Positions 1-11,540 of a DNA stretch of 64,000 nucleotides are shown here, piece by piece. Position numbers and translations under genes: made by a program. Positions within the stretch are counted from its first letter, which is position 1. The number at the start of each line of letters is the position of its first letter. The stretch is from Quercus robur (taxonomy: Eukaryota; Streptophyta; Magnoliopsida; Fagales; Fagaceae): positions 9,422,474 through 9,486,473 of the forward strand of contig NC_065536.1 in assembly GCF_932294415.1 (NCBI RefSeq), in the 5' to 3' direction. A model generated the notes under the pieces. It saw nothing but the letters and a program-made list of their open reading frames with translations, had not been told where the DNA came from and ran no database searches.

Positions 1-271
1 TATAATCCTTAATATGTTTTGACACTTAGTGAAAAGCAAATAGATGTTACAGTGTTAATTTTCTCAAAGTATAAGATCCAAGGGAGTCTGACATAACTTA
101 GGTTCTGTTTAACACATATAAAGAACAAATAATGGGAAGTACAATGCCTTTATACAACAAATGAACATATTGACAAATGAAACTTTCATTAATAATAATA
201 CATTTTCAGGTTGTTTACATTTCAAGGGTGCAGTATTACATGCTCATCTAAGTCTTCTAGAAAATATGCTC
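1..271 (-). other. Non-coding 3' internal tail of the gypsy element
   Basis: This lies downstream of the integrase frame on the minus strand. It is AT-rich, and I see no gene, tRNA or LTR end in it. It probably precedes the polypurine tract and 3' LTR, which are outside the window. Confidence 0.5.
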
Positions 272-1150
272 CTATACCAGCCACCGAGGTGATGCAAAAT
301 GGTCCTTCCCAATTGGGTTCTTTGCAGTACCTAGAACTTTTCTCAATACCAAGTCACTAGGCACTAATGGCCTAAACTTTACATTGACATCATAACCTTG
401 TTTGAGTTTGTGTTGGTAGTATGTCAATTGAAATATTGCGCTTTCTCTTCTTTCTTCAATAAAGTCTAAGCTCTTTTCTAGCAATTCATTATTATTGCTC
501 GGAGTGAATGAGCTGGTCTTTAGCGTTGGGAAGCCAGTTTTTAAAGGAATAACAGTCTCGGTTCCATAAGTCATTGAAAAGGGGGTCTCTTTGGTTGACC
601 TGCGAGGCGTGGTTCGATATGTCCAGAGGACGTGTGACAACTCTTTTACCCATTTTTCCTTCGCATCATCCAACCTCTTCTTGAGTCCATTAACTATGAC
701 CTTGTTAATAGTCTTAGCTTGTCAATTCCCTTGGGGATAAGCTGGTGTAAAATATCTATTCGTAATTCCCAAATCACAACAGTATCTCCTGAAAGATTTG
801 CTATCAAACTGAAGGCCATTGTCCAAGATGAGGGTACGAAGGCCCCCAAACCGAGTGACAATGTTTTTCCAGACAAACTTCTTGGCGTCTACATCTCTGA
901 TATTCGTCAAGGGCTCAACTTCAACCCGCTTAGTAAAGTAATTCGTACCAACCAGCAAATACCACTTGTTCCCTACTGCCTTGGGGAAAGGGCCAACGAT
1001 ATCTAAGCCCCATTGAGCAAATGGCCAAGGGCTAGATAAGAGGTTAAGGACTCCTCCTGGCCGATGTATATTTGGTGCAAATCTTTGTCATTGATCACAC
1101 TTCTTCACATATTCTTGCGCTTCTTTCTGCATATTTGGCCACCAATAGCC
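272..1150 (-). pseudogene. Gypsy integrase (pseudogene)
   Basis: In its intact form the enzyme inserts element cDNA into the host genome. The minus strand shows the end of the N-terminal HHCC zinc-binding region (near 1,150-1,085), the catalytic core, and a C-terminal part ending at 272. The second cysteine of the final Cys pair has become a TGA stop at 1,088-1,090. The first catalytic Asp of the DDE triad appears as Asn in the block before YFTK. The second Asp, in LDNG, is present. Beyond PQGN there is a TGA stop at 718-720, and the residue expected to be the catalytic Glu reads Lys (QAK). Three independent lesions make this a dead copy. The two open stretches are 722-958 and 272-673. Confidence 0.9.
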
Positions 1151-1526
1151 TAAGTGATAGCTTTGTGAGACAAAGATCTGCCTCTTGTATGGCTTCCATA
1201 AATCCCTTCATGTAACTCCTCAAGGAGTAGCCCTAATGCCTCGGGGTGAATGCAAAGTAGATATGACCCAGAAAAAGAGTGCTTGTACAATTTTTGGTCC
1301 TCGGATAGCTAGAAACGAGGCGTCTTTCTCCGTACTTTGTCAGCTTCTGATTTATCCTCCGACAGGATGTCCTCTTTCAAGAATAGTACTATGGGGTCCA
1401 TCCAACTAGGCCCTATTCTGACTTGGTGAACATGGACCACTTTTCCCTTTACCTTTATGGGTTTGCGCAAGTCTTCTATAAGAATAACCCAAGGTAAGCT
1501 CTGCGCCGAGAAGGTTGCAAGCGTGG

Positions 1527-1946
1527 CTAGGGAATCAGCTGTGTGTTTCCACTTCTAGGGACGTGCAGTAGCCTGAATGATTCAAATCTTAATTGCAAAT
1601 GCCTAACTTGACTTAAGTACCCTTGCATTTTCTCATCTCTTGCTTCTAGCTCGTCCTTCACTTGGCCAACAACCAATCTTGAGTCTGAGAACATCTTTAC
1701 TACCTTTCCCCTCATTCTTTGAACCATGGACATTCCTTCTAGCAAAGTTTCATATTTAGGCTCATCATTTGTAACCGAGAAACCCAGTCTTAGTGACTTT
1801 TCAATGGTGATTTGTTCAGGAGAAACCTGAACTAGCCCCATTCCGGAGCCCTTTTGATTTGTTGCACCATCAACATATACCTTCCAGAATAAAGGTTCTT
1901 GCAGGGAGATTGTGTCAACTGATTTTCCATCTGTGCTCTGTGTCAC
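1527..1946 (-). pseudogene. Second, archaeal-like RNase H of the gypsy pol
   Basis: This open stretch of about 139 codons begins near a VDGA block, followed by GSGMG, a DEPKYE block and a SDSR block. These are the spaced acidic positions of an RNase H fold. It lies directly downstream of the ordinary RT-associated RNase H and upstream of integrase, the position of the extra RNase H in Tat/Ogre-type plant gypsy elements. It would degrade RNA in RNA:DNA hybrids during reverse transcription. It is a fragment of a broken polyprotein, not an independent gene. Confidence 0.8.
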
Positions 1947-1976
1947 TGCTACTTTCTCTAATGGAGGTTCAGCGAA

Positions 1977-2360
1977 CTAGGCCACCAAATTCGCAAGGAC
2001 CTGGCCCTTGACAAAGGTACGAGACATGTACTTGATGTCAAAAGCCCCTAGAATTGTGCCCCATTTAGCAATCCTCCCCGTGTAATCAGCACTTCGAAGT
2101 ATAGACCTGAGCGGAAGCTGGGTTAGGACAACAACTGTGTGTGCTTGGAAGTAATGGGGAAACTTTCGTGTAGCATGCACCACTGCCATGATGGCTTTCT
2201 CCAGTGGTAGATAACGAACCTCGGCCTCATTTAGTGACTTGCTCATATAGTAAACTGGCAGTTGTATGCCACTGTTAACTCGTATCAACACCAAACTTAC
2301 AGCATGAGGGGCCACAACGATATAAGCAAATAGGGCCTCATCTACCTTAGGACTAGACAT
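1977..2360 (-). pseudogene. RT-linked RNase H of the gypsy pol
   Basis: Continuous frame of about 127 codons with the YYMSKSLNEAE and YLPLEK blocks that are standard in the RNase H following gypsy reverse transcriptase. It follows the RT fragment after a short gap with stops (2,361-2,393) and ends at a stop before the second RNase H. The expected role is removal of template RNA. It is part of a degenerate polyprotein. Confidence 0.85.
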
Positions 2361-2393
2361 GATAGGTGGCTAAGATAGATATTCTTTAAGTTG

Positions 2394-3140
2394 CTAGAAG
2401 GCCAAAGCACACTCCTTGGTCCACTCGAATCCCTTCCACTTATTCATCAAGAGGAAGAAAGGTCTGCACCTATCTGCTGGCCGAGAAATAAACCAATTCA
2501 AGGCAACAGTCATTCCGGTAAGCTTCTGGACCTCTTTTGGATTTTGAGGTGGTTGTAAACTGTTAATGGCTTTGATCTGATCGAGATTGACCTCGATTCT
2601 CCTGTGAGTTACTATGTAGCCTAAGAACTTGCCTGATCTCACACCAAATAAGCATTTGGAAGCGTTTAGGCACAACTTGTGTTTTCTTAGAATTTTAAAA
2701 ATGTTTTTGAGATCTCCCACAGGCTCAGACACCACCTTGCTCTTCACTACCATGTCATCTATATAAACTTCAATACTCTTGCCCAACTGTGGTTCAAACA
2801 TTCTCGTCATCATCCTTTGATAAGTAGACCTTGTGTTTTTCAAACCAAAGGGCAGCACTTTGTAGTGATAGTTTCTAATGGGAATGACAAAAACGATATT
2901 TTCCTGATCGTCCAAGGCTAGTGGTATCTGATGATATGTTTGAAAGACGTCTAAGAAGCTCATCCGAGGATGTCTCATCGTTGTATCCACCAACTGGTCT
3001 ATTCGAGATATAGGGAAGGGATCTTTTGGGCAAGCCTTATACAGATCTGTGAAGTCCACACACACTCACCATTTCCCGTTCTTCTTTTTCATCACCACAG
3101 TATTGGCTAACCATTCAGGGTAGAAAACTTCATTGATAGC
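2394..3140 (-). pseudogene. Gypsy reverse transcriptase (pseudogene)
   Basis: The minus-strand translation shows KKKNGKW, then a TGA stop near 3,067, then CVDF, KACPKDPFP, the LPFGLKN block and the YIDD catalytic box, followed by thumb sequence up to 2,394. The YxDD Asp pair is intact, but the stop replaces an Arg codon usual just before VCVDF, so a full product cannot be made. RT copies element RNA into cDNA in cytoplasmic particles. Homology is unmistakable and the broken state is directly visible. Confidence 0.92.
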
Positions 3141-3482
3141 CTTTGCCTACTTGAGCTTCATCACCTTATCTCTGACAGCATCTGCATGTTCCTTAGATGT
3201 GCGTTGAGGTGATTGCTTTTTGGGAGTGATGGATGGGTTAACATTTAAATGATGGCAAATGAAGCTTGGGTCCACCCCCGGTGCTTCGTAGTAAGCATTC
3301 CATGCAAACACGTCAATATTTTTCCTAAGAAATTCTATTAGCTCTTCCTTCTCTTAATAAGGTAGCTGAGCTCTGATCAGAAAGAACTTCTCCAAGTCAT
3401 CACCGACCATATCCATTTCTAAATCTTCATATTTTGCCTTATCGGCTGGCCCATTTATAGGCAATGTCGGAGCCTTTGATTG

Positions 3483-3938
3483 CTACAAGCCCCCTCCAGC
3501 AGATGCCGAGGACTCAGTTTCAAGTTCATGTAAGATGGTAGCCACTAGGCATTGCCTAACTATGGATTGACTCCCCACGATTTCTTCAATGTGACCATTT
3601 GACGGATATTTCACCTTTTGGTGCAGAGTTGAAGAGACAGCTTCCAAGGCATGAAGCCAAGGTCTGGCTACAATGGTCGTGTAGGGGGAATAGGCATCCA
3701 CTACGATGTAGTTTACCTCCACCACTTTTGAACCAGCTTGCACTGGTAGTCTTATCTGACCCCTCGGAATGACTACCTTCCCATCAAAACTCACCAAAGG
3801 AGAATTGTAGGCTGTCAAGTCCTCAGGTCTTAAATTCAACCCCTTGTATAAGTCGGGGTACATAATTTCGACACCACTGCCTTGGTCCACCATCACCCTC
3901 TTCACATCATACCCACCAATCCTGAGCGTGACCACCAA
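3483..3938 (-). pseudogene. Gypsy aspartic protease
   Basis: An open stretch of about 151 codons contains VMVDQGSGVEIMY, the D-x-G-S active-site pattern of retroelement aspartic proteases, followed by YKGLNL and a hydrophobic block before ARPWLH. It lies between gag and RT as expected for a gypsy polyprotein that this protease would cleave. Upstream and downstream frames are interrupted, so it survives only as a fragment. Confidence 0.85.
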
Positions 3939-4214
3939 AGCATCATCATAGGGCTGTATGGTTCCAATCTTATCCTAGTTCGAAAAACTTAATGTCGGTT
4001 GAATATCCATTCTAGCCATCTTCGTCTCAAGATTATCATCCTCGATGAACAACCGAGCCAAAGACATCACTCTGGAGGGACAAGAACCGATCCTCCCTGG
4101 AACAACAAAGATGACATTGATCGTTCCTAGAGGAGGTCTTGAAGAAGCATCTCTCCGTGGTTTCGAACCTGTTTGGCTCCCCTGGCCACTGGAATGATGC
4201 AAAAGTTGTTTTAA

Positions 4215-5060
4215 CTTTCCTTCTCAAACCAGCTGGTCAAAATGATCCCACAAATTTCTACAGTCTTCTGTAATGTGTCCTTGGTCCTAATGGTATTGGC
4301 AATAGAGGCTTTGGTTGCGTCTCATGGGGTTTCCAGCCATCTTGTTTGGTTATTTGAAGAACGGCTCATTTTTAATCTTTTCAAGAACCTGATGCACCGA
4401 TTCTTAGAATATCGCATTAATCGCCTGAGTATTAGCAGACTCTGACTGCCCAGCAAAGTCTCTCCAAAGTCGGTTGTTATTGTTGTACCTGTCTAACCTG
4501 AAATCCCTCCTCTCTTAAGGGATAACCTTAGCTTTTCCTTCCCCTAACTGCTGGTCTTCCTCAACCCTCTTGTACTTATCAATTCAGTCCATGAGTTGGC
4601 GCACACTGGTGACAAGCTTGCCAGTCAAAGACTTCCTTAAACCGTGCTCGGTTGGGAGGCTAGCCTTGAAGGTGTTGATGACCACGTCATCAAAATCACC
4701 ATCAATCTCGTTGAACATTTCCCAATATCTATTCGAGTATGTCTTCAGAGTCTCCCCTTCTCGCATGGACAAGGACAGTAGGGAATCTATGGGCCGAGAG
4801 ACCCTAGTACACGTAATAAAATGAGAGCCAAATGTCCGGGTGAGTTCCTTAAAGGAACCTATGGAATCTACCCTTAGGCCGTCGAACCATCTCATCGCCA
4901 CAGGTTCCAGACTGGATGGGAACACCTTGCACATCAGGGCTTCGTCTTTAGAATGGACAGTCATTCTTTGACTGAAATGGCTCACATGCTCCACCAGGTC
5001 CATTCATCCATTGTAGATGATGAACGTTGGATGATGGAAATGCCGAGGAAGAGTTGCCCC
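4215..5060 (-). pseudogene. Gypsy gag with CCHC-like zinc knuckle
   Basis: The main open part, 4,584-5,003, carries the plant gypsy gag core: VEHVSHF, MRWFDGL, a long helical stretch and SLPTEHGLR. A stop at about 5,007 precedes it. Further along in the same direction, near 4,250-4,310, is a knuckle with pattern C-x2-H-x4-H-x4-C (CQYHQDQGH...C), separated by several stops. Gag would form the particle shell and bind element RNA. The frame is heavily eroded. Confidence 0.85.
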
Positions 5061-5527
5061 TTCAATCCTGTGCGTGAAGGGCGGCTTGGAAATCTGGTTC
5101 AACGCCTTGCTCATAGCATCGTTTCCCAGTCCTCTGTGAGTTGGGCTCTTGTATCTACGTTCACGGTGGTATTCCTCTTTATATGAAAAAGACTCACTAG
5201 GAGGAGTCCTTGATCTACGTCGATAACTACCATCCTTCTCACTATCAAAGGAGGAATCAGACTAGGAAGGAGTTCGACTTCGTCGGGCATGGCATAATTC
5301 CTTCTTTAGATGGTCAATTTCCCTTTGCATGGCTCGTTTGTTCTGCTCCCGAGAGACGTGACTCCCAACTCGAGAGTAACTTTTACTAGTATGTGTACAC
5401 TACCTTCTCGATCCCACTCGTGTTTGAGGTTAAGGAAATCATTTTTTCGTTGGGAACCCATGGATTCTTGTTGATGGGGACCTAATCTTACCATGGTTAA
5501 CCGTCACACTCACTATTACACAAGTTC

Positions 5528-5545
5528 TTCCCACAGACGGCGCTA
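5528..5545 (-). promoter_or_regulatory. Putative primer binding site of the gypsy element
   Basis: Two bases inside the LTR end, the minus strand reads TAGCGCCGTCTGTGGGAA, a GCGCCGTCTGTGGG-type tRNA-complementary site common in plant gypsy elements. The position is right for priming minus-strand DNA synthesis. I do not assign the tRNA. Confidence 0.7.
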
Positions 5546-5547
5546 AT

Positions 5548-6296
5548 TGTAGGGACATGTTTTGCAGCCCAGCCTAAAGTGTAAGGGATATTGGCCTAGT
5601 GAGCCTAATACAATAAATTTGTAGAGAGTGGATCAAAGAACTAGGCCCTGATTAATTTGACAATGGCTAGTATGGATTTAGAGGATGATCAAGCAAGAAT
5701 AAGGAACATGAAGTTGAATGAATTCACTGTCCGAGGAGGTAAGTTTTCATATAATTTTGATGGCTATAGTGTCCTCTTTCTTTTTTCTCGATCCCCTCCT
5801 TATAGAAGGTCTCTTACATTATATAGCTTCCTCTAGACTATCTTGATCCTACACTTGTTGGTCATTTAAGCCCTTACTTGAGTACATATCCCATTAGACA
5901 CCCTCTTTGGCTTTTTGTGAGTTATGGTAGTCAAGACAACACTGTTTAGGGGTCTTCTCCACATAAATGCAGCCAGAGAAGTAGCTGCAGTGCATTCAAT
6001 GCGGTGGTAACAGCTTTCCCTTAGATATTTTTGACTTCCCTTTCTTCCCGTATGTTTATGATGCACATCCCTATCACTGGAGTTTCTTGGAAGGTCACCC
6101 TGATTGTTGGAATGCATATTTGAGCTGAATTTATCATACCCGAGGAGATATTCCTCCTCGGAACACCTTCCCATTTTTATCTTGCTCATTAAGTCATGAG
6201 TCTGAACCATTTATTACTATTTGTTTCTCCTTGGACTACTCACGCTTTCGGCCAAGGCCCAAGTCCTAATATATGATTTGGGCTCTTAACCCTATA
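5548..6296 (-). repeat. 5' LTR of the gypsy element
   Basis: About 749 bases. On the minus strand it runs from a mutated start (TATAGGG, expected TGTAGGG) at 6,296 to CCCTACA at 5,548, next to the primer binding site. It aligns along its whole length with the plus-strand solo LTR at 51,610-52,386, including the AGGGxTAAGxGCCC start and a shared segment that translates similarly in both. It contains a CCGAGGAG/CTCCTCGG hairpin at 6,140-6,161. Confidence 0.88.
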
Positions 6297-7235
6297 GTTA
6301 CTTTACATGAGTTACCATTTAAAAATATTGTCAAAATATTAATGAAAAAATTGTCTTTAACAAATGGCTAGCAAACAATTAGGATATCATGGATATTTGA
6401 GATATTGACTGATAATTTTTATTGTATTTGGATTATTTTATTTGTTTGATATTTTGTTATGTTTTCCATAAATTTTTTGAAAAATTGATTATTTTAACTC
6501 CAATATAATAAGTAATCATTTATTGTTTTGGGTGTGCAATAACGTGATATTCCTTTTTTAACGTAATGGTAGATCTTATTAATGAAATTCATGGTAGATT
6601 TATTACTGATGTGAGAGAAGCAGGTATCACATCCCTATCCTGAAGGAGTATCTAATATATATATATTTTTTTTTTATTTTTTTTATCTCACTTTGGTAAA
6701 ACTTTGAAGGTATAATAATGTCTTATTCTCTCGTATCACGTAATAGTGGATCACATGAATTAAATTTATGGTAAATTCTACCATTCGATTGAGAGGAGGT
6801 TGCATGATATTATTATACTCTTGAAATATTGTATAATTTATCTTATTTTTTCCTATTGAATATTCATATATACTAATGATATCTATTATATTTATCTTGC
6901 CCTATCTTCATAATTTTCTATGATATATATCACATATTTCAGGGCTATCTTGTATTCCTCCGCTAATAATTTTTTCAAAGATAATTTAAAATTAAGATAT
7001 TACAATTTGGCCATATTTTAATTATTAGCAATAATGATAGTTTTTTATAAGGTAAATAAGACCAAGTTTATGTTTAGTCGTGGTGATTGAAAAGTGGAGA
7101 GAATAGAAAATGTTGAAAAGATAAAAAAAAAAAAAAAAATGGAGAATAGAAAATATTTGTATTTCATCATGGGTGTTTGGTGTGTGTGTATATATATCCA
7201 TCCTAATTCTCCCTACTAATCAGCTTTAAGACAAC
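6297..7235. other. AT-rich intergenic DNA
   Basis: No credible gene. Contains poly(T) and poly(A) runs (for example 6,665-6,685 and 7,122-7,139) and short AT repeats. I see no RNA gene or transposon ends here. Confidence 0.6.
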
Positions 7236-7407
7236 TTTTTTTTTTCTTTTTTTAGAATGAGTTTCAATCTATAATATCCTCTCCTAATGATAGCTCTTTT
7301 ATCATTAAACCAAGACATTAATTGGTTTTTGGTGTAGGCAGGGATTGAATCTCAGATCTATTGTTCAACTATCAGAGACTTTACCAATTGAGTTAACTGG
7401 AATCCAC
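7236..7407 (-). mobile_element. tRNA-derived SINE
   Basis: About 172 bases. On the minus strand it starts with GGATTCCAGTTAACTCAATTGG, where TAACTCAATTGG resembles a pol III A box. A B-box-like GATTCAATCCC follows some 45 bases later, and a poly(A) tail closes it (forward poly(T) after 7,235). Flanks AGCTTTAAGACAAC (7,222-7,235) and AGCTTCAAGACAAC (7,408-7,421) form a 14-base target-site duplication with one mismatch. A second, better preserved copy lies at 38,260-38,429. Confidence 0.82.
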
Positions 7408-8301
7408 AGCTTCAAGACAACCTAAACAGTCATTGTTGATTCATTTTGTCCAAGTTGTTGAGAATAGGAAAAATAACAGTCACTTTTTTTTTTTTTTTTT
7501 TTTGATATGAAATAAAATCAATGTTGATAAAAAAGCTACCGTTCTACCGTCTTCCTAACAATACATTGGTAGAACAAGTTTTCTTAATCATACTTTAATT
7601 TTCCATTCACACTTGCCCTCTAAAAACTGTGTTTTTACATATATGGTCACCTCAAGAAAGAATAAGAACAAAAAAAAAAAAAAAAAAAGGTTCTCCATGA
7701 TATCAAAGCTTGGAATGTCAAATTCCACTCAAGTGGCCAACAGAATAAAAGCCAAAAAAGGCTTTTGAGGGATTGAAAAAGATTATCAAAGGGACGCATT
7801 GGTTGTTTTTGAATTTTTCTTTATCAAATTGTGATCAAAGTTGTTAAAAAATGGTGATGCCATAAATTCCCTTCAAAGATACATGAAAGGGAATGATACC
7901 TTATAAAGACTAAAGAGAAGGTGGGCTGATATGTAGGCCCCATGGAAATGGAATGCTTGTTTTTAATACTTATTTACCAAAGTGTCCCTGAGTTTGAAGG
8001 GAGAAAATATTGCACCTTACAGGGTAAGTAGGGGGGACATTTTGGTAATATAATTAGACAGTGGATTTTTTTTTCTTTTCTTTTCTTTTTGAGGATCGTA
8101 GTGGAGTTAAGTTAGGCCAAGTGTCACCCAACTTTAAAAATCAGATATAATTTTTCTTTCTTTGGGAAATCACGTATCATATATCCTAATAAAAAAAATT
8201 GAAGTATTGTTCATAAATTAAACATCTATTTCAAGTCAGAAAGAACCTAATTAAGATGAATAACTAGCATGGACATGGTTTCTTCGAGAAAGAAAATAGG
8301 G

Positions 8302-8335
<34 letters not shown>

Positions 8336-9918
8336 TAAAAAAATGAGGAGGTTTTAATTTGAGTAAATCTGGTAGTTATTCATGAAACTAGTCCTGCAAT
8401 AATTTTTCATAATTTTGCCGCAACTCATTTACGTAAGGACTGGTATCACGACAAATTTTTATAATTTTATCATAATTTATTTACATAACGGTTTATAAAT
8501 GATGAAATTATAAATCACATAAATTTATAATTTTATTTTTAGCCATTATCAGCTAGTTGTAGCCTGTGAAAATTGTTTAAAGAAGGAAATGCAACCATTG
8601 CTTTTGATCCGAGGTGGCAGCCTAGCAACCGTCCACGTTAAAGAAGGGAAGTGACAGAAAAAAAAAAAAAAAAAAAAAAAGGGACAGACAGTCTAGCACA
8701 CACTCCAAAGGTAGTTTTATTGAAAGAAAGAGACTGCTTTTCAAAAGGAATAGAAGAATGGAGGACAATAAAGAAAAGAAATCCCATCAAAACCAAAGCC
8801 AATTTTTTAAAAGACTCATTAAATTGAAAGCAAGAAATGTTTTTATTAAAGAGACACAAAAAACCAGGACCTTACAGTTACATTCACTTTGTAAACTAAT
8901 CTTTCCAGTTCATTAATTATCTTGATCTCCTTTAATTAAGTTACTTCCTTAATCAGAATTCCCTTTACACATCAGAGCTAGAGGCTTTGATGGATCTCAA
9001 GGGTCCTACAAATTAACAACTCAGCAGCGTTTACAACCAAGTGTAATACACAAAAGCTTTATCAAAGCTTAACTTAATAGGGCTGCGACCAAAAGTCACA
9101 AAGCTTACATGGCATAATGACACTGTATACAATGTTTAGTACTGACCTGAATTGTTAAGAATATAGTTTTTCCCAAATTTTCATCCCCTGCCTTTAGAAA
9201 CGTGCCCAATTGAGCCAGATTTTGTGACTTTGAATGGTCAAAAAATATTTTTTACTCACCATGGTTTTATTGACCTATCCATAGCACTTGTTCCCGTTCC
9301 CTATCATATGTCATAACCGCATTTCTTCTATAATAAAAAAAAAAAAAAAAAGGTAAAAAGTTCTTAGCGTTACCATAATAATATCCTATTTACAAATACT
9401 AAAAGTTAAGGCTGCCATAATAATGTCCTACTTACAAAAGCAAAAAAATTGATCATCATACCTGTTATGCTAACTAGCCCCACGAGTACACTAGTGAGTA
9501 TTGAGCTGCAGGCATAATGACATTATATGTGTACATTAGTAGTTTTTTTTTTTTTTTTGGGGAGCAAATATTAGTAGTTTCATTGATCAATAAAGTTCTA
9601 TTCAGAAAACATAATAAAGCAAATCTACCTTATACGTGTAAGAGAGAGAAATGGGGGCCTACAAACAACTAGGCATTACAAGGGTAGTAACTTTTGGACC
9701 AATCTTGAAAAGAGTACGTACAAAATAGAGCCACAAAACCCCACTTCAACCAACCCCCATTTATTTTCCCTTCCCCTAACTCAAACTGCTACTTTCCTTT
9801 TTTTCATATCTACATTATACATTACAAAAATTATCCCCATTGGCTTATACAAGTAGTATAAGCTGGCCTAGCTATATCCCCCACAAACGTTCAGCACGTT
9901 CCATTTCCACACAAAATG
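7408..9918. other. Intergenic DNA downstream of the HIPP gene
   Basis: AT-rich, with homopolymer runs near 7,481-7,503, 7,670-7,688, 8,305-8,332, 8,658-8,680 and 9,541-9,558. No supported coding region is visible. The last few hundred bases are probably the 3' UTR of the HIPP gene, but I cannot place a polyadenylation site with confidence. Confidence 0.6.
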
Positions 9919-11540
9919 TCACATGATTGAGCACCCATTTGGATTTTCATCACTGAAAAGCTCGAACGAATCTGATGGATGTGGTTGATAGGAGTCATAA
10001 TAATAATCGGACGGTGGAGGATGATCATTCTCGTACTCAGTCTCATGAATGTACACGTGTGAATTGGGTGGCGTTGGTGAGGCATAATATGATGTACCAT
10101 GGCTACTAGTAGGTTGTGCCATGCTATAACTTGTGGCATACACTGGTGGAGCTGAATAATAATGCTGTGGCTGTGAATGTGAATAATAATGTTGTGGTGA
10201 ACTTTGACGGTACACATGCTGAGGTGGAGAGCTGTGATTGGCTGGATATGGGTTTTGACCATGACTGTGAGGTGCTTGAGCATGAATTGGTGATCCAGTG
10301 CTTGGGGGTGCATCGCCAGGATGTTCTACACCCTCTTCAATTTTGACACTCACTTTGTGCCCCTTCTTTTTCTTCTTTTTACCTCCACTGCCACTGCCGC
10401 CGCCACCACCACCGCCGCCACTTTTCTCAACCCCATTCTCATTTTCACAACCAACACTAATCTTCTCAGCCACCGGTGGCTGGCTACCGGCTGGAGAGGT
10501 CACAGTTTGCTTCACCTCAGGCTTTTGCTCTTTAACTTGTCCACTGGCTTTACTGGTGACCTCACCATTTTTACTTGGACAACCACCTTCACTATGTTTA
10601 GAAGGGTCTTGGACATGATGACCTTCAACTTTCACTGCTTCTTTTTCCTTGTCTTCACCATGGTTGCTTTCTTCAGCGCTCTCTTGATCACTTTGTTTCT
10701 CTTTCTTATTCTTTGATTTGCTTTGCTTTTTCTCTTTTTCAGGCCAAAGCTCTGCAGGTCTCCCTGTCTTTATCAATTTTCTAATCAAAGTCTCAGGGTG
10801 TACATTCCCTTTCACTGTTACTATGGCTTTTTGTTGCTTCAAATCAATATCTGTCTCGTAAACACCTGAGAATCAAACAAGAAGTTGGCAAATTTGTTAA
10901 GGGCAAGAATGATATATATTGCAGGGAATGAGAAATGGGAAAGCCTGAAGATTTGAGCTGAAACAAACCAAATATGGAAATGAAAGAGAAAAGCAAAGAA
11001 AACTCAGTGATAAGGTGAAACTAAGAAGAAAAAGGGAAAAATAAATAAATAGGAAAAAACACAAGCAAAAAGAAAACAGCTAAGAACAGCTGCTAAGCGC
11101 CTAAACCTTACAAGAGAGAGGGAGAGAGAGTAATAACCTAAAGGATATGATGAAACTAAGGCAAAACTAATGAAAAAGAGCCCTATGAGAAAAGTAAAGG
11201 AAAGTCTGAAGTCTGAGTTTCAAACAGGGAAAAAAAAGAACTGATGTAACGTTAGGGTTTGGGGGTTACCTTCAACGCTATGTAGAACCTTTTTTACTTT
11301 TCTTTTGCATCCTTCACAGTGAATGGAGACTTTCAAGACCCATTTCTGGAAATAAAAATAAGAGATAAGAAGGGGTTAGAACTTAGAAGCATGTGTGAGA
11401 GTTGAAAGGTTGTTTAGAGAGAAGAAGTGGGTGTTTAATGAAACCATGTTTTGTATATATACCTTGCAATTGAGAGGTTCTGAATTTTCTTCTACCATTA
11501 CTTCTTTAGGTGGTACTTCTTTAGCTTCTGGGGCTGCCAT
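9919..11540 (-). CDS. HIPP: Heavy-metal-associated isoprenylated plant protein (HIPP)
   Basis: Predicted 366 residues in three exons: 11,463-11,540, 11,270-11,345 and 9,919-10,865, with GT-AG introns in consistent phase. The first ATG (MAAPEAKEV) is at 11,540. An HMA domain spans about residues 27-92 with the metal-binding C-x2-C motif at Cys36 and Cys39 (HCEGCKRK). Next come a long Lys/Glu/Ser-rich charged region, a run of eight glycines beside a Lys run, and a Tyr/His/Pro/Ser-rich tail. It ends CSIM, a CaaX box, so the C-terminus is probably prenylated and membrane-attached. The family binds or chaperones metals and serves as an interaction scaffold in stress and pathogen responses. No lesion is visible. 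The 5' leader is CT-rich. The exact HIPP subfamily cannot be set by eye. Confidence 0.93.

Larger units (their letters stand above)
1..6296 (-). mobile_element. Decayed Ty3/gypsy LTR retrotransposon, 3' LTR off the window
   Basis: Read on the minus strand from 6,296 down to 1, the order is LTR, primer binding site, gag with a zinc knuckle, aspartic protease, reverse transcriptase, RNase H, a second RNase H, then integrase. That order, with integrase last, defines Ty3/gypsy. Two RNase H modules, the second of the archaeal-like type, point to the Tat/Ogre-type clade. The frame is broken by in-frame stops near 5,007, 3,067, 1,088-1,090 and 718-720 and by others in gag, and integrase has lost catalytic residues, so the copy is not autonomous. 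The partner LTR must lie left of position 1. A solo LTR of the same family lies at 51,610-52,386. Confidence 0.93.

Noticed and set aside
5866..6210. 114-codon open frame in the gypsy LTR, partly matched by 51,830-52,042
   Set aside because: The similarity is explained by shared LTR sequence. There is no known domain, and the second copy is shorter and diverged.
9891..10716. Other open frames overlapping the last HIPP exon, including poly-Pro and poly-Phe/Thr frames
   Set aside because: They are shadows of the HIPP coding frame, its glycine run and its charged region. The HIPP frame has the HMA domain, splice phases and CaaX end.
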